Origin: Metellina segmentata
Taxonomy: Eukaryota; Arthropoda; Arachnida; Araneae; Tetragnathidae
Length of the DNA: 64,000 nucleotides
Assembly (NCBI GenBank): GCA_947359465.1
Contig: OX375879.1
Span: 117,398,557 to 117,462,556, forward strand
Direction of reading: 5' to 3'
Under the pieces are notes generated by a model. The model was not told where the DNA came from. It worked only from the letters and a program-made list of their open reading frames with translations, and made no database searches. Shown here in pieces: positions 8,998 to 20,419 of this stretch; the stretch's first letter is position 1, and every line of letters starts with the position of its first letter. The translations under genes and the position numbers were made by a program.

Positions 8998-11478
8998 CAG
9001 GGATGGGCAAACTAAGGCCCGCGGGCCAACTCCGGCCCGCGGATAGAATTTTAATTTGCCGGTCCGACGGAAATTAAAAGAAAATATGATTTATATATTA
9101 TACATCCATCTCCTTTTCTACTTTGTGAAATATTTTTTTTTCCTTTTTTTTTTTAAAGGACTGATGATCTTTTTACTTTCTCTATTTTTGTTCTACAATA
9201 CATAAATCGACGGAAATAGCAAGCACAGACAGCTTTCAATAGGTAAAGTGTTAAAAGCGGAAGTTCTTTGTTAGTTATCGCTGTAGACTGGCGCCAACAA
9301 GCGTTATCTCTTTCTCGGGGAGCAGACATATGGGAATCCAATATAGGTGAATTAGACCTCACATGTGGCACACTGCGCATTTTAAGCTCCAACCAGCGGC
9401 TCTTTCTTTTGGCGCGAGTTTTAATATTATTGATTGCGTATGGAAAGATTGCCGGCATATAGCATCATTGTGAATAGTAGTGAAAGTATTAAAAGTATAG
9501 CGTAGCTAGTGATTGTTAGGGTTATTCGTAAAATATTTCAACCCCAAAATGGCTACTAAAAAACGTAAAGTTGATTTAGAGTGCCGTGCTTTTAATGATG
9601 AATGGACCTGGAAATATTTTTTTACAGTTTTTAAAGATAAAACCAGTGTGTCTCATCTGCAATGAAGCTGTAGCAGTCTTCAAAGAATATAACATTTCCC
9701 GTCTCTCTCATTTCACATCTAAGCATAAGAATTCCAATTATGAAGCAATGTCCGAATATGAAAAAAAACAAAATGTAGAAAGTCTTCGTAAAAAATTATC
9801 AGGCCGACAAAATTTTTTCAAGAAGGTAAACACTATCCAAGAAGCAGCTACACATGCAAGTTACATTGTAGCATACAATATTGCTAAAAATAATAAAGCT
9901 CTCAGTGATGGGGAGTTCGTTAAACAAAGCATGCTCCAAGTTTGTGATGTTTTCTGTCCAGACAAGAAAAATAATTTTGAGACTGTAAGCTTATCTCGAA
10001 AAACGATGATTCTAGAATCGAAGCCATCGATAAAAATTTGACATCACAATCAGAGTCAAAGATTGGCCAGTTTAAATTTTACTCCATACTTAGGATGAAA
10101 GCACTGATATAAATGTGATACTGCTCAATTAGTATTATTTATAAGAGGTGTGGATGAGAACTTAGAAATTACCGAGGAACTGGCGTGCATGCGTTCTTTA
10201 AAGGGAACTACAACGGGATGTGATATTTTTCGTGAATTTCAGGAAGGGTTTTTAACTTTGAAAGTGCCTATAACAAATATATGTAATATTACGACCGATG
10301 GAGCACCAAATATGATAGGAAAAAAATCTGGATTTCTTGGACTCTTTAATCAAAACTATCCCGGGAACAATGTTGTTTTTCTACATTGTGTTATACATCA
10401 AGATGCTCTGTGTAAATCTGCACTGAATATGAAACCCGTGCTTGATGCAGTCGTGAAGCTTGTAAATACTATTCGATCTCGTGGGCTTACTCACAGGCAA
10501 TTTCGAGATTTTCTTCAGTCCGTGCAATCAGAATACTCTGATGTACTGTATTACATGAAAGTAAGGTTGCTTAGTGCAGGATGTGTTTTCGAGCGAGTTT
10601 GGCAGCTGAAAGACGACATTGTGTCGTTCTTCCATGAGAAACAGCGTTCTGCGGAGTGCGAAATGTTAGAAGATACAGAATGGCTTTCGGACTTTGCATT
10701 TTTTACAGATCTTCTTTGTCATTTGAGCAACTTGATTGTCAAGATGCAAGGGAAAAATCAATTTATCGACGATATCTGGGTCCATCTCAAAGCTTTTAAA
10801 CTAAAACTTCATATGCTTGCTGGGCAGCTAGCTAAGAACGACTTGTCTCATTTCTCGAGGTTAAATTCAATACCCTCAGTAAATGAAGAAAAGCTTAAGA
10901 ATTATGAAGATGGCTTGAAAAAACTGCATTTTGAGTTCGAACGCAGATTTCAAGATTTCAGAGCCATTCAAACAGAATTGATATTTTTACCATGCCTTTC
11001 AACGTAAATTGTGAAGCAGTGAGGTCAGATTTGCAACTTGAATTAATTGAGTTGCAATCTAACAATCATCTCAAGCAGTTGTTTCTACTAAATATGCCAA
11101 AGTTAGAGTTTTACAAATCATTATCGAAAGTAAGTTTCCCAAATTTAATATCTCCCGCCCAGAAAATCAGTGCTATGTTTGCTTCATCTTATATATGTGA
11201 ACAAATGTTTTCAACTATGAACCTTAGAAAGAATTATTTCAGAAGTAGACTGACAGATGAGCATTTAGCCTCGTTCCTTAGAATCAGTACATCTCACTTC
11301 GAACCTCAATATAAGGAACTTTTAAAAATGAAATCGCAATTTCATTCATCTCATTAACATATTTAAATTGTAAAACTTGTACATTGTTTTTAAAATTTTA
11401 GAAAAATTTATCTTGGCCCGCCAAACTTTTTTTTCTTTTGATTTTTGGCCCGCGACCGAAAAAGTTTGCCCATCCCTG
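8998..11478 (+). mobile_element. hAT DNA transposon, complete, inactivated
   Basis: Terminal inverted repeats: left CAGGGATGGGCAAACT and right AGTTTGCCCATCCCTG match exactly over 16 bp, and similarity extends inward through GGCCCGCGGGCCAA-type sequence. The 2481-bp element is bounded by 8-bp duplications. It contains a single transposase relic in the plus direction. Confidence 0.96.
9549..11357 (+). pseudogene. hAT transposase relic (ZBED5/GTF2IRD2-like type)
   Basis: The product would cut and paste the element by a DDE-type RNase H-fold mechanism. The frame opens at ATG 9549 (MATKKRKVD, basic, nuclear-signal-like), shifts near 9615-9630 into the frame that carries CLIC and a BED-type zinc-finger tail ending in SKH, and is broken again near 10030-10150, where three frames are needed to follow the family similarity (a DEST motif lies in another frame near 10094). 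The long central frame 10150-11007 carries the TDGAPNM and HCVIHQ blocks typical of hAT cores. A further shift near 10990 leads to 10992-11357, the C-terminal dimerisation domain (ICEQMFSTMN, then RSRLTDEHL). It ends 121 bp before the right terminal repeat. At least three frame breaks make it a pseudogene. The exact family is by recollection. Confidence 0.9.
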
Positions 11479-11486
11479 GTTTAAAC
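11479..11486 (+). other. target-site duplication, right (hAT)
   Basis: GTTTAAAC, identical to 8990-8997. Confidence 0.95.
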
Positions 11487-11584
11487 CATATATTTTTATT
11501 AAAATTAGATTTGTATGATTTTAAAAAATTTGTGGAACTCGGTATGTGTTGTTTCTGTATGTTTAAACGTGTCAGATATGAAAT

Positions 11585-12600
11585 ATGATATCACAGTGTA
11601 GTATAGTACTTTTAATATGTAAATTAATATTCACTAGAGTTATATTATTGGTAAATACGTCCAATACGTTGGGACCAATTTTATTTATAATTTTCATAGA
11701 TGATATAGGTCAGGGGATCAATAATAGAATCAGTATATATGCAGATGTCCTTAAAATATGGGGGACAGTGGATACCAAGTTACAGATAGAAAATTTACAA
11801 GGGGATTTTGATAAGATATCCGAATGGGCTGTAAAATGGGGTATGTCATTTAATGTAGGGAAATGTCAAGTTCTGCATATGGGTTACAGGAACAGTGGAG
11901 CCGAGTACTGTCTACAGGGAGTAAATATAAAGGAGGGAGAAACAGTCAAGGATCTTGGGGTGATAATTCACAGGTATTTTAAAATGGGTCACCAATGTTC
12001 AGCTGCGGGTAAAAAGGCTAATAGGTTATTGGGGTATATTAAAAAGACTGTAACTTCAAGGGATAAGAATATAATCTTGCCGTTATATAAGGGTTTAGTA
12101 AGACCACATCTAGAATATGCTGTACAATTCTGGGCTCCATATATGAGAAAGGACATAGAATCAATTGAAAGGGTTCAGCACAGAGCTACAAAAATAATAA
12201 AGGGGCTAGCAAATTTCGACTATAACGAACGTTTAAGTAAGCTAAACATGTATACACTGGAAAGAAGAAGAAGGAGGGGGGATTTGATTCAGATTTTCAA
12301 GTTTGTAAAACAAGGGGACACAGAGGGCTTAAATTTCAATAGGGATAACAGAACAAGGGGCCATGGGTATAAATTGAATAAGACACATTTTAATCGGGAT
12401 TTAAGGAAAAACTACTACTTTAATAGGGTAATAGACAGTTGGAACGCGTTGCCAGAAAATATAGTTAATTCAAAGGGAGTGTACGAATTTAAGATACAAT
12501 TGGATAGTCAGTGGGAATTGGGGAATTCATAAACAAAGGACCAGCCTTGTTGGGCTCGAGCCTGTAGCTGGTCGTCAATATTTGTATTTGTATATATTTA
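11585..12600 (+). mobile_element. LINE 3' fragment, CR1/L2-like
   Basis: A 5'-truncated non-LTR retrotransposon: the C-terminal half of the reverse transcriptase and a short 3' UTR ending in ATTTGTATTTGTAT-type repeats near 12580-12600. No target duplication was found. Confidence 0.75.
11670..12532 (+). pseudogene. reverse transcriptase C-terminal fragment (CR1/L2-like LINE)
   Basis: In non-LTR elements this enzyme copies RNA at a nicked target. Visible: LGPILFIIFIDDI (palm), then the catalytic box reads YADV instead of YADD (near 11740-11751), EWAVKWGMSFNVGKCQVLH, KDLGVII, and the C-terminal block LYKGLVRPHLEYAVQFW ... RRRRGDLIQIFKF ... WNALPENIV. The open frame extends 5' to 11585, but recognisable sequence starts at LGPIL. 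Endonuclease and the first RT motifs are missing. Loss of the second catalytic Asp means it would be inactive even apart from the truncation. The clade is by motif recollection; Jockey-superfamily relatives are possible. Confidence 0.82.
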
Positions 12601-12949
12601 TGGTACATAATATATACGTAATATATTTATGGTAAAATGAGACAGTTAAGAATATATAGAATTTTGAGAGATTAGAACAACACAGATCATCCTTGGGCCA
12701 TGTGTTTAATTCAAATTCAACTTCATGACATAAATCCATTAACTCAAAATTCGATATTAAATACTAACCATTTTATTTGTTAAGCTAACAGTTTAAATAA
12801 AATGAATTTTTAAAGATCATAACAAAAATCAATTTTAATTTCCTAGCCTTTTCATTTACTTAACTTAGTTTTAAGTGTAATGTTCAATGACTCTTTCATA
12901 AAAATTATTTGATTTAAAACCAACTTACTTAAATCGATGTATCATAACT
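12601..12949. other. AT-rich, no gene seen
   Basis: Nothing supportable. Confidence 0.35.
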
Positions 12950-13180
12950 GAGTTTAAAACAAATATTAATTGCGTGGCATACTAATAATTATACAAAAAT
13001 TTAGAGCAAAAGAGACTTAACACAGGTTGAACTCGTCGGTGACCCCTCATAACATTGAAAGTATAACAAATATTAAATGTGTGGTACAATAATACTTGGA
13101 GAAAATTCAGAGAAAAGAAACTTAACACAGTGTGTAATCGTCAGTGATCCCTCATGCTTTCAAAGTACAATACAAAAGAG
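12950..13180 (+). repeat. two tandem units of a ~110-bp repeat
   Basis: Units at about 12950-13065 and 13066-13180 share ACAAATATTAA, GTGGTAC/GTGGCATAC, AACTTAACACAG and CGTCAGTGATCCCTCAT. A third unit lies at 8806-8935. Confidence 0.6.
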
Positions 13181-15224
13181 ATAGTATAAAAGTTAAAGAA
13201 AAACAAATTCTTAAGCTTGCATCAATTTCATGAGCTTGTCTAGCAAAATGGGTGTTAACTCGGAAAATATGTTCAAAAGATTTGTTTCTAAACGTTGAAG
13301 AAAATCTCATCAAAAGCATCAAACCAAAAAACTGTTTTCAAATTACTTAGATGGGTGCGAAAACATCAACTATAGTAGTATGTTATTACGAAATTGGAAG
13401 AAAAAAAAAGATCTACAATCGGCGAAATTTTAAAACCTACAATGGCGCCATCTGTTGCAGTAGAAAAGAATCTATAGAATTTTCTATTTTCTTATATTCA
13501 TCAAATCAAATAATATATTTTATATTCAACTATGAACAAATAATTACATACAATCAACTAAGTTAAGAAAAAATTAAAATTTTATATCAATTAAAAAGTG
13601 AGTGGAGCAAAAATTTTTAAATAAAATTTATCTGAAGTTTATTATTTTATCTATTATTATCTAAAATTTATCCTATTAATATGTAAGGTAAAATTTGCCT
13701 GTTATTCAATCTCAGGAGTCAGTTGAATAACATTTTCATCTGTTTTGGGGAAACTAAATAAAGATTGGTTGTTTCTAAAAACAATCAAAGCAGGATTTAT
13801 CAGTAATATTTTAAATCGGGGAAAATATATTAAGGCACTACACTATCTAATAGATGGAATATCAAAGTAAAATTTGATGGAAAACTACAAATTGATGTAA
13901 AAAATAGTAAACAATTTTTCTTTTCACTACAATACAGCCTCTGGTAACAAATTAATATTCTCCCAAACTGCAAAGTACAGGAATTAAAAAATGTCGATAC
14001 TTCTTTTAATGAAATAGAAAACAGCAGTAAATTGCTTTAAAATATCAATTAAAATGACATCTTTAATTTTTTTGCAACACATAAATGTTCCCACTGTTAC
14101 TTTAACATAGTATATTATCTCTTTACATTGCCTTACGTCATATAAGATCTATCAAATTGAATTTCACAGTATTTTTAGGTCATTCGGATTGCATAATAAT
14201 AGTAAAAAAGCGATATAAAATAGCACGAAATACTTTCTACTTAAATTTTATTTAAAACTTGTATTTAATATTGAGTAAATATTTTGACGGAAGTAATAAA
14301 TAAACATGAAATTATGTCTTAATCGAAATCAGTATTGGATATTAATCGACAAATAATTATTTTCGAACTGCATCTTTCAAAGCAGCATTAAAAGTTTAAA
14401 ATAATGCAAATGAATTTTAATTCCGGTGAATTTCAATTTATTTGGGCTTTATCTCAAAAAAAGTTGTATTAGGAAATCGGAGTTGGATTTTCGCAAAAAA
14501 ATAATCGGGAAAAGTTTTGACACGCATGTTTACACAAAAGGTCAAGCATAGTAAGGGTTCAAAAATGATTAAAAAATACAATACTATATCTGATTATAAA
14601 AATAAGAGCTGTCGTAGGTAACCTTGGCGAAAAAAGGGAATATTTTTAAGAAAAAGCGTCTCAAAGGATACTAATTTCTTTGGCCACTTTTCGAAATTTT
14701 TGGAAATTAACTCTTGATCGATGACAATTTGGTCCCTTTTTTTTAACAGACGAAAAAATCGGATGTTTCTTCAGGAAGAATATTTACAAAAGATGCCTAT
14801 TTCAAAGCTTTGGCGCCAAGCCTTACAAACCTAGAAAGACAAACGTCTGAATCTATGGTTGCTAGCCTGTTATAAAAACCAAATTGACAAGTACTGTAAA
14901 TTAAATCTTATTTTTAATTATTTGTTAGCGAGATCACCAACGCCTGTTTCATTTTTGATCTGCATATCTTGTGTCTCATCCGATTCATTTGTATCTGAGG
15001 GATTAAAATAGCATGAATAGACTTTTTGGCTACTAAGAATTGATGCTACGAATGCTATTATTTCGCAAAGGCTTTGTAGCAATCTTGGAAAAAATGAGTG
15101 TGATTCACTCTAACTTCATATTATTAGCAAACGTACAGGAAATGCGTCTGATTTTAGGGATCCACCTTATTTGCTAGTTTTATCGTGTCGCTTATCACGA
15201 AGAAAAAAAATCGAGCAACACCGA
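13181..15224. other. AT-rich unique sequence, no gene seen
   Basis: Short frames such as that at 13351-13566 have no recognisable domain. Two kilobases without a supportable element; probably very old decayed repeats. Confidence 0.35.
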
Positions 15225-15490
15225 GTTGTTCAGGTAATTGGATATGTAGACAGAAATTCCTAAATTTGTGCATTATTTCATAAATTATCAGACAAATTCC
15301 TAAGTTATTAGAGATATTGTCAGAAAGAAATTCTCAAGTGTAAACATTATTAAATATATTGTCAGACATAAATTCCGAAATGCTTATATTTTTATATACA
15401 TTTGTCAGACAGAAATTCCTAAAAGTTCATTATTGGATAAATAGGCAAAAATTCTTAAATGTACAGTATTGGATACGCAGTCAGACAGAA
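15225..15490 (+). repeat. degenerate tandem repeat, unit roughly 45-65 bp
   Basis: The motif GTCAGACAGAAATTCCTAAA followed by an AT-rich ATTATTGGATA-like spacer recurs about five times with variable spacing. Confidence 0.6.
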
Positions 15491-16086
15491 GTAAATAAAC
15501 CTCGGGTAAATATAAAATGGCCACCCTGAGTTTAAAAAATCAAGGTAGAGAAAAACAAGTAAACTAAATTCTACCATTCAAATTTCTATACAAGTGGGAA
15601 TTACGATAAGCGTAGAGTAAATAAAACCGACAAAAAGTTTTTAATCTTCTGAGCGTCATGATATTTCGAGTGACGCTTTTACCCCACATAACACAAAATA
15701 AAAACATTGATTTTTTGAAAGAATCCTAGGAAAGATTCTATGGGTCAAGAAGTTTAATGCGTGCGAAACTCTCAAAGGGTTAAGCATGTTTTTTCAGAAT
15801 TTGTTCTCGAAACTACATGTAAAGACACAAATGGTCTCTAGAAGCACTTGAACTTCTAGGCACGTACCTTCGTTTCATGCCCGGGCAGAAGAGGACAACA
15901 GCAATCGACGAAAACGCATCCAACTCAATTTATTTAAAAGTCGTGACTTCCAGTTCAACCGAATCCAGCGATTTTAAACTGGTGGGCCGCAACAATGGTA
16001 CCGGGGTGCCTTACGGATGGTGGAAGTGTTTAAATTGTTTAAAATTATATCACTCAATCAGTTTCAACTTGAGTTCACAAATGATT
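15491..16086. other. unique sequence, no gene supported
   Basis: A moderately GC-richer patch at 15860-16020 has a minus-strand donor-like AAG|GTACGT near 15870, but all minus frames are stopped within about 90 bp, so no exon is called. Confidence 0.35.
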
Positions 16087-17309
16087 TCAAGAAAAAAATA
16101 TAAAAAGGGATGTGTGTATATTCTCAATACAAATGTACACCGTTTGACCATTCCACACCCAATTTGGTACACTTATACTTTAGAACAGGTGTTCCCAACC
16201 TCTTAGTAACTGTGTACCACTTAAAATTTTTAGAAATTTTAGGCGTACCACCAGTTTTATATTTTTTTAGGAACAGATATCTAATGTTACAAAAGTGCCC
16301 AATGGCTTGTTTTGATTTAATTAAAATACTAAGAAAGCTTCATATTTTATGATTAATGCACTTGTATTTCGTATTAATGATGTTTTAATAAAAAAAAATT
16401 AAACGATTATTGAAAATTACAGCTTTAGTATTTACTCACAGATCTAAAAACAATAATTTTAAATAATTAGCACAAACTAAGCAAACAAAGATTAACATAA
16501 TCGAAAATCAATTTTTAGTGCGAAACTTGTTGTTGTTTGTCCTTAATTAAAATATCCATATCAAGAGCAATGGAGCTTAACTTCACTCTTAAGTCCTCTT
16601 CAACACTTACTCTGTTTCTGTATTTATTTTTTATATACAAAAGTTCAGAAAATTCACTCTCATACAAATAACTAGTAAGAAATGGCATAAGACAGGGAGA
16701 TATATCAACTTAATTTCGCCGAGATAGCCATTGAATAGAAATAGATAATCAGCAACAAAGTTTCTCTTTAAATAATGTGCTGTTAACTGTTAGTAATTAA
16801 CTGTTAGCGTTATTTATTACAATGTAATAAAAACGTTAATCCCAAATTGATTTCATATCATTTCATTTTTCCTATAACGTGGTTGTACATACTAAAAAAT
16901 CGAACGAACTTCGTAGAATATTTGGGTCGCTCGTATCATCCTTGCGTACCACCTGAAACGTTGCCGCGTACCACCGGTTGGAAATCCCTGCTTTAGAACA
17001 CTACGGAAAAATATTATTTCTTTCCTGTCTTCAGACCCACCTGTAGCCATAAAAAATGGCACGCAGGTAGTCCTAAAAGTACCCCTCGAAGCCCCAATTT
17101 TAAAATCTAAAGTTTGTTTTCCTGCTATACATGGACAAGAAAACACGTTCTACAGGATATGTATATTTGAGTTACACAGAGAAATGTCGCGGTCCTATTT
17201 CAAGTGTCGTGGTAGACAACACGGTCTACAGGGTTTGTGTATTTGGTTTAACACAGGGAAATGTCGCGTTCATATTTGAAACCTGCGCAAGGCCGGGGTA
17301 TTCAGCTAG
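16087..17309 (+). mobile_element. non-autonomous Helitron, family 1, interrupted by a hAT MITE
   Basis: Family 1 copies share a 5' region with GGATGTGTGTATATTCTC, the block ACACCGTTTGACC, and a 3' end ATTCAGCTAG followed by T, preceded by a stem such as AACCCG...CGGGTT. Here the 3' CTAG is at 17306-17309; the 5' TC at 16087 is inferred. The sequence TACTTTAGAACACT is split by the MITE at 16186-16990. Other copies: 26561-26921, 43047-43849, 62170-62473. The ~400 bp outside the MITE holds no Rep/helicase. Confidence 0.7.
16186..16990. mobile_element. hAT-type MITE inserted in Helitron
   Basis: An 805-bp element with terminal inverted repeats CAGGTGTTCCCAACC (left) and GGTTGGAAATCCCTG (right), both continuing into GTACCAC-rich subterminal sequence. 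Exact 8-bp duplications CTTTAGAA at 16178-16185 and 16991-16998 fit the hAT rule. The interior has no transposase frame. Confidence 0.93.
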
Positions 17310-17712
17310 TTCAAAATACACCTGCATAACATCATTTAAAAGTAACATAAATATGATTTTTAGTTCCATAAAATGAATTTTTCCATGATTTTTACGGACA
17401 AAATTAAATTCCCCGACAATTCCCGGTTTTTCCTGATCCGTGGGAACCTTGCGTAATAGACATACACACAGTGAAAGTTTAACTAACACAGAAGAGAGAA
17501 ATACACTTGTGGAAGAATCGCACCAGACATGCATCGAACCTGCACAGCCAACAACTCGCAGGTTTGCTAGCGCAGTGGAGCACTGAGTCACGAAGGCCCC
17601 GTATATCCCATGCGAAAAGAAAAGACAACTACAGTACATTGGGTCCGTGAAGCCCGTAAGGATCCCTGAGGGCTTATGAGATGAAAAGGGTTGAAAATCG
17701 CTGGTTTAACCC
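17310..17712. other. unique sequence, no gene supported
   Basis: The minus-strand frame at 17226-17639 runs through the Helitron end and has no recognisable domain. Confidence 0.35.
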
Positions 17713-17750
17713 CTACACATGCAAAATGGCGAAGTATCGCCCGTCCTTAC

Positions 17751-17931
17751 CTTTTCTGTACTGCATCCCACTGTGGCGTATGAGGGGTCGGATGGTGATG
17801 GCCTTCGCATTGGTGTACACCCCATTCTCGAGCTTCTTCACGCTGACGACCCTCCGTCGACCCCCCTTCTCGCGCACGCCGCCCCTCTGTCCACCCTTGT
17901 GCAGGCTCAGCCCCACCGGACAGTTGCCCAT
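17751..17931 (-). CDS. candidate host coding exon (MGNC... start, splice donor)
   Basis: Function unknown. The surrounding 17750-18130 is clearly GC-richer than the rest of the window. On the minus strand a frame with ATG at 17931 (GAG ATG G context, good for initiation) reads MGNCPVGLSLHKGG, a Gly/Arg-rich stretch, then VVSVKKLENGVYTNAKAIT, and reaches a strong donor AAAAG|GTAAGG with GT at 17750-17749; the last codon is split after one base. MGNC would be an N-myristoylation and palmitoylation type start if this Met is real. The same frame is open upstream to a stop near 18100, so the segment may instead be an internal exon whose acceptor I cannot place; one AG at the CTGCAG near 17969 would give the phase needed to follow the exon at 25260-25346. 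The overlapping ORFs in other frames are shadows of composition. No homolog recognised. Confidence 0.42.
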
Positions 17932-18129
17932 CTCGATCTCGTGGCTCCAACAGGCTGCAGCTCCACCCCGTATCCGGGAGAGCGATCGACAGCGCCACTT
18001 GTTGTGTTTGGGAAAAGTTGTTTGTCCACATCTCCCGTTTTTCCTCCCTCTAATGGGGGTTTTCCCGGAGCGGGATTAATTGCAGCGTCAACTGAAGTGA
18101 GCGGAAGTCGGGGTCGAGTCGAGTGACTA

Positions 18130-18397
18130 ATGAACGGCGGTCGCCCGCGTTGTTAGCTTAATGATACGTCATATTGCGTTCGGGGAGGAAGGTATTGTTA
18201 ACTTTGGGTGGAGGATGTATGGGGGAAGGTTTGTCAACTCTTGCGTCCGTTGCAGTCGTTGATTGATAAGTGTGGGTGTACGGGAGGTTCGATTGCAAGC
18301 GTTCTAATAAAAAGATCTGACTTCCCGTAATTTCGAATATCCCTGCCCAAGTGGTGTCCTAAAACCGACGCAGTCGAAATAAATCAGCCCTTCAAGG
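18130..18397. other. unique sequence beside candidate exon
   Basis: Moderate GC, no recognised repeat or frame; could be 5' flanking or intronic DNA of the candidate minus-strand gene. Confidence 0.3.
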
Positions 18398-18745
18398 TGT
18401 TTCAACGCATTACCTCGTTCAGAAAGACCTGGTCAAGTTTCTTGATGGCGAAATAATTCGTCCATCACAAACTGACGAGTTTTATCAGTAACGAGGTAAG
18501 TATTTTAATTAACGTCGTACTGGAGGCAACACAATGGGCTATTGACGATGGTCCGAGATCAGTCCCCAAGGGAAAGATACGAGTCAGTAACGAGATGTCT
18601 AATCCATCAAAAACTGGTCAGATATATTTTTTCAGTGTCTCAATAACTTGTCCATCAAAACCTGGTCAAGTTTGTCATACGAGACATTGTGTCCATCAAG
18701 AACTGGTATTGACAGTGAACGGGATATTGCGACCCTTTTACCCCA
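18398..18745. mobile_element. decayed TTAA-type MITE with CGTCCATCA repeats
   Basis: Repeated blocks of ATCCATCAAAAACTGGTCAG type and CGAGAT relate this to the palindrome MITEs at 6923-7196 and 39836-42250. A SINE fragment is inserted at 18496-18583. Ends are only approximate. Confidence 0.45.
18496..18583 (-). repeat. SINE-B, 88-bp 3' end with target duplication
   Basis: A minus-strand SINE 3' end flanked by exact 11-bp TCAGTAACGAG at 18485-18495 and 18584-18594. It is inserted in the decayed MITE. Confidence 0.88.
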
Positions 18746-18749
18746 AGGG

Positions 18750-18850
18750 ATGGTAGGTAGTTATTTTAATTAACGTCGCTTGAAACAACACAACGGACTA
18801 TCGGCGACGGTCTGGTATCATTTTTCCAAGGGGGAAAGACGAGGGATTTA
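18750..18850 (-). repeat. SINE-B 3' fragment
   Basis: TAGGTAGTTATTTTAATTAA tail followed by about 80 bp of diverged SINE 3' body. Confidence 0.75.
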
Positions 18851-18869
18851 AATCAGAGGGTGGTCACTA

Positions 18870-20146
18870 CATTCATGTCCAAAATTATCAACCCAAAAAT
18901 ACTTAAATTCCATGACATACCCAATCGATGAAATCCATTTTTGCAGTGAATGTGTAAAATACAAGCCTAATTAAAATTATTCAATCAAAAGTGCTCAAAC
19001 GCTTTCTGATATGCAAATCAAGGCGTTACGTCATCCGACGGTGAATCAAGCGCTTTGCGCAAAGTGAATATCTGAGTGAATTTCTGCAATACAGCTTTTG
19101 ATTTCAGTGTTTTAGGTCTCGAAACGGTTTGTTATGGTTCTGAAGTATCATTTGGAAGAATCTGTGAAGTGACGCATCTTCGACCGTTTAGAAGCAGGGC
19201 AGACAATCATGGAAGCAGCGAGATGTGTGAAGATTTCAAGACAGTCTCAGCGCTATGGAAACAATTTCAGAACTCTGGAACTGTTGTAAGGAAGCCTGGA
19301 CGAAGTCTTAAACGTATAACTGCTTCTCAAGATCCATATATGGCTATAACTGACCGCCGTAACAGGAAGTTAACTGCTCGGCAGTTAAGTTCAGAGCTTG
19401 CAGCCGCCACGGAAACTGCTGTATCACGGCAAAATGTATACCAGGCATTTATGCCAGAAAGCCAATGATATGTGTTTCACTGTCTTCACAACACGAGAGG
19501 GGTAGCTCTAATTGGTGCAAAGAACATCTGAACTGGAGTCAACACCAATGGACCCATGTTCTCTTTACTGATGAGTCGAGGTTTAGTTTAACATCCGATT
19601 CTAACCGTTTTTACATCTGGGAGTCACGAACGAGAAATCTTCCTTCGAACATTATGGAAAGTGACCGTTTTGGTAGTGCAGGTGTGATGGTGTGGGGTGA
19701 AATAATGATCGATGGACGTACGCCCCTACACGGTTTCAACGGAGTGTTTGTGACCTGCAAAAGATATCGGGATGAGGTCTTAGAACGTTATGTAAGACTT
19801 TTCAGAGGTGCATATGGATCTGAATTTTTATTTATGGACGATAATGCTCGTCCACATCAACCAAACCTCGTTGACGAATTCCTTGAAAATTAAGTCATTG
19901 AGCGAATACCGTGGCCAGCAAAATCTCCTGATCTGAACCCGATGGAGAACTCCTTACCACATATTATTGCCGTTTTTATGGTTTCATGCTACAATTTTAT
20001 ATCATGTGCAGTGTTTTTAAAATTTTTTATTTTGTATTTATTTGTTTTGCTAATGTCTCATTCCTCACAAATTTATAAAATTATGGTTTACAGTTTCTGA
20101 GAATTCCGTGATTCTATGTATGTAAAGGTAATTTTGGACACCAGTG
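18870..20146 (+). mobile_element. Tc1-like DNA transposon, complete but dead
   Basis: Flanked by TA at 18868-18869 and 20147-20148. Imperfect terminal repeats: left carries GTCCAAAATTATC and right GGTAATTTTGGACACCAGTG. Length 1277 bp is normal for Tc1. A single broken transposase lies inside. Confidence 0.85.
19134..20100 (+). pseudogene. Tc1-like transposase relic (DD34E)
   Basis: The enzyme would excise and reinsert the element at TA sites. An N-terminal start at 19134 (MVLKYHLEESVK) hits a stop at once, and the helix-turn-helix region continues in other frames (LWKQFQNSGTVVRKPGRS at about 19251-19305). A frameshift near 19450 leads into 19465-19893, which contains WCKEHLNWS, the first catalytic Asp in FTDESRF, VMVWGEI, RYRDEVLERYVRLFRGA and the second Asp in MDDNARPH. 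A stop follows at 19891, but the frame resumes with WPAKSPDLNPME; counting gives 34 residues between the second Asp and this Glu. After the Glu the usual C-terminal end is missing. Several stops and shifts make it non-functional. Confidence 0.9.
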
Positions 20147-20148
20147 TA

Positions 20149-20419
20149 CAAGGCAGTTGTCGACGCGAAGGTAAATGTCTACCACGAGCGTTAAGATAAG
20201 TATTAATGAAGAATATCCTAGAAGCAAAATATCACCTTTGAAATAATCTCCTGCGAGAGCCAAGCACCTATTAAACTGCTTGATTTGCTGCTTTTTCAGA
20301 AAATAACCTCGGAGAAGGGCTCTTCTCACTGTTCAAAATATTGGTCTGTGAAAGCCTAGTTGTCACGATTAGCAACCGGGAAAGGGGTTGCGAGTTTCAA
20401 AATAGATTTTTTTTTTAAT
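20149..20419. other. unique sequence, no gene seen
   Basis: Nothing recognised. Confidence 0.3.

Noticed and set aside
15870..16020. minus-strand exon ending at AAG|GTACGT
   Set aside because: All three frames carry stops within the candidate segment.
17226..17639. 137-codon minus-strand ORF
   Set aside because: It reads through the 3' end of a Helitron; no domain.
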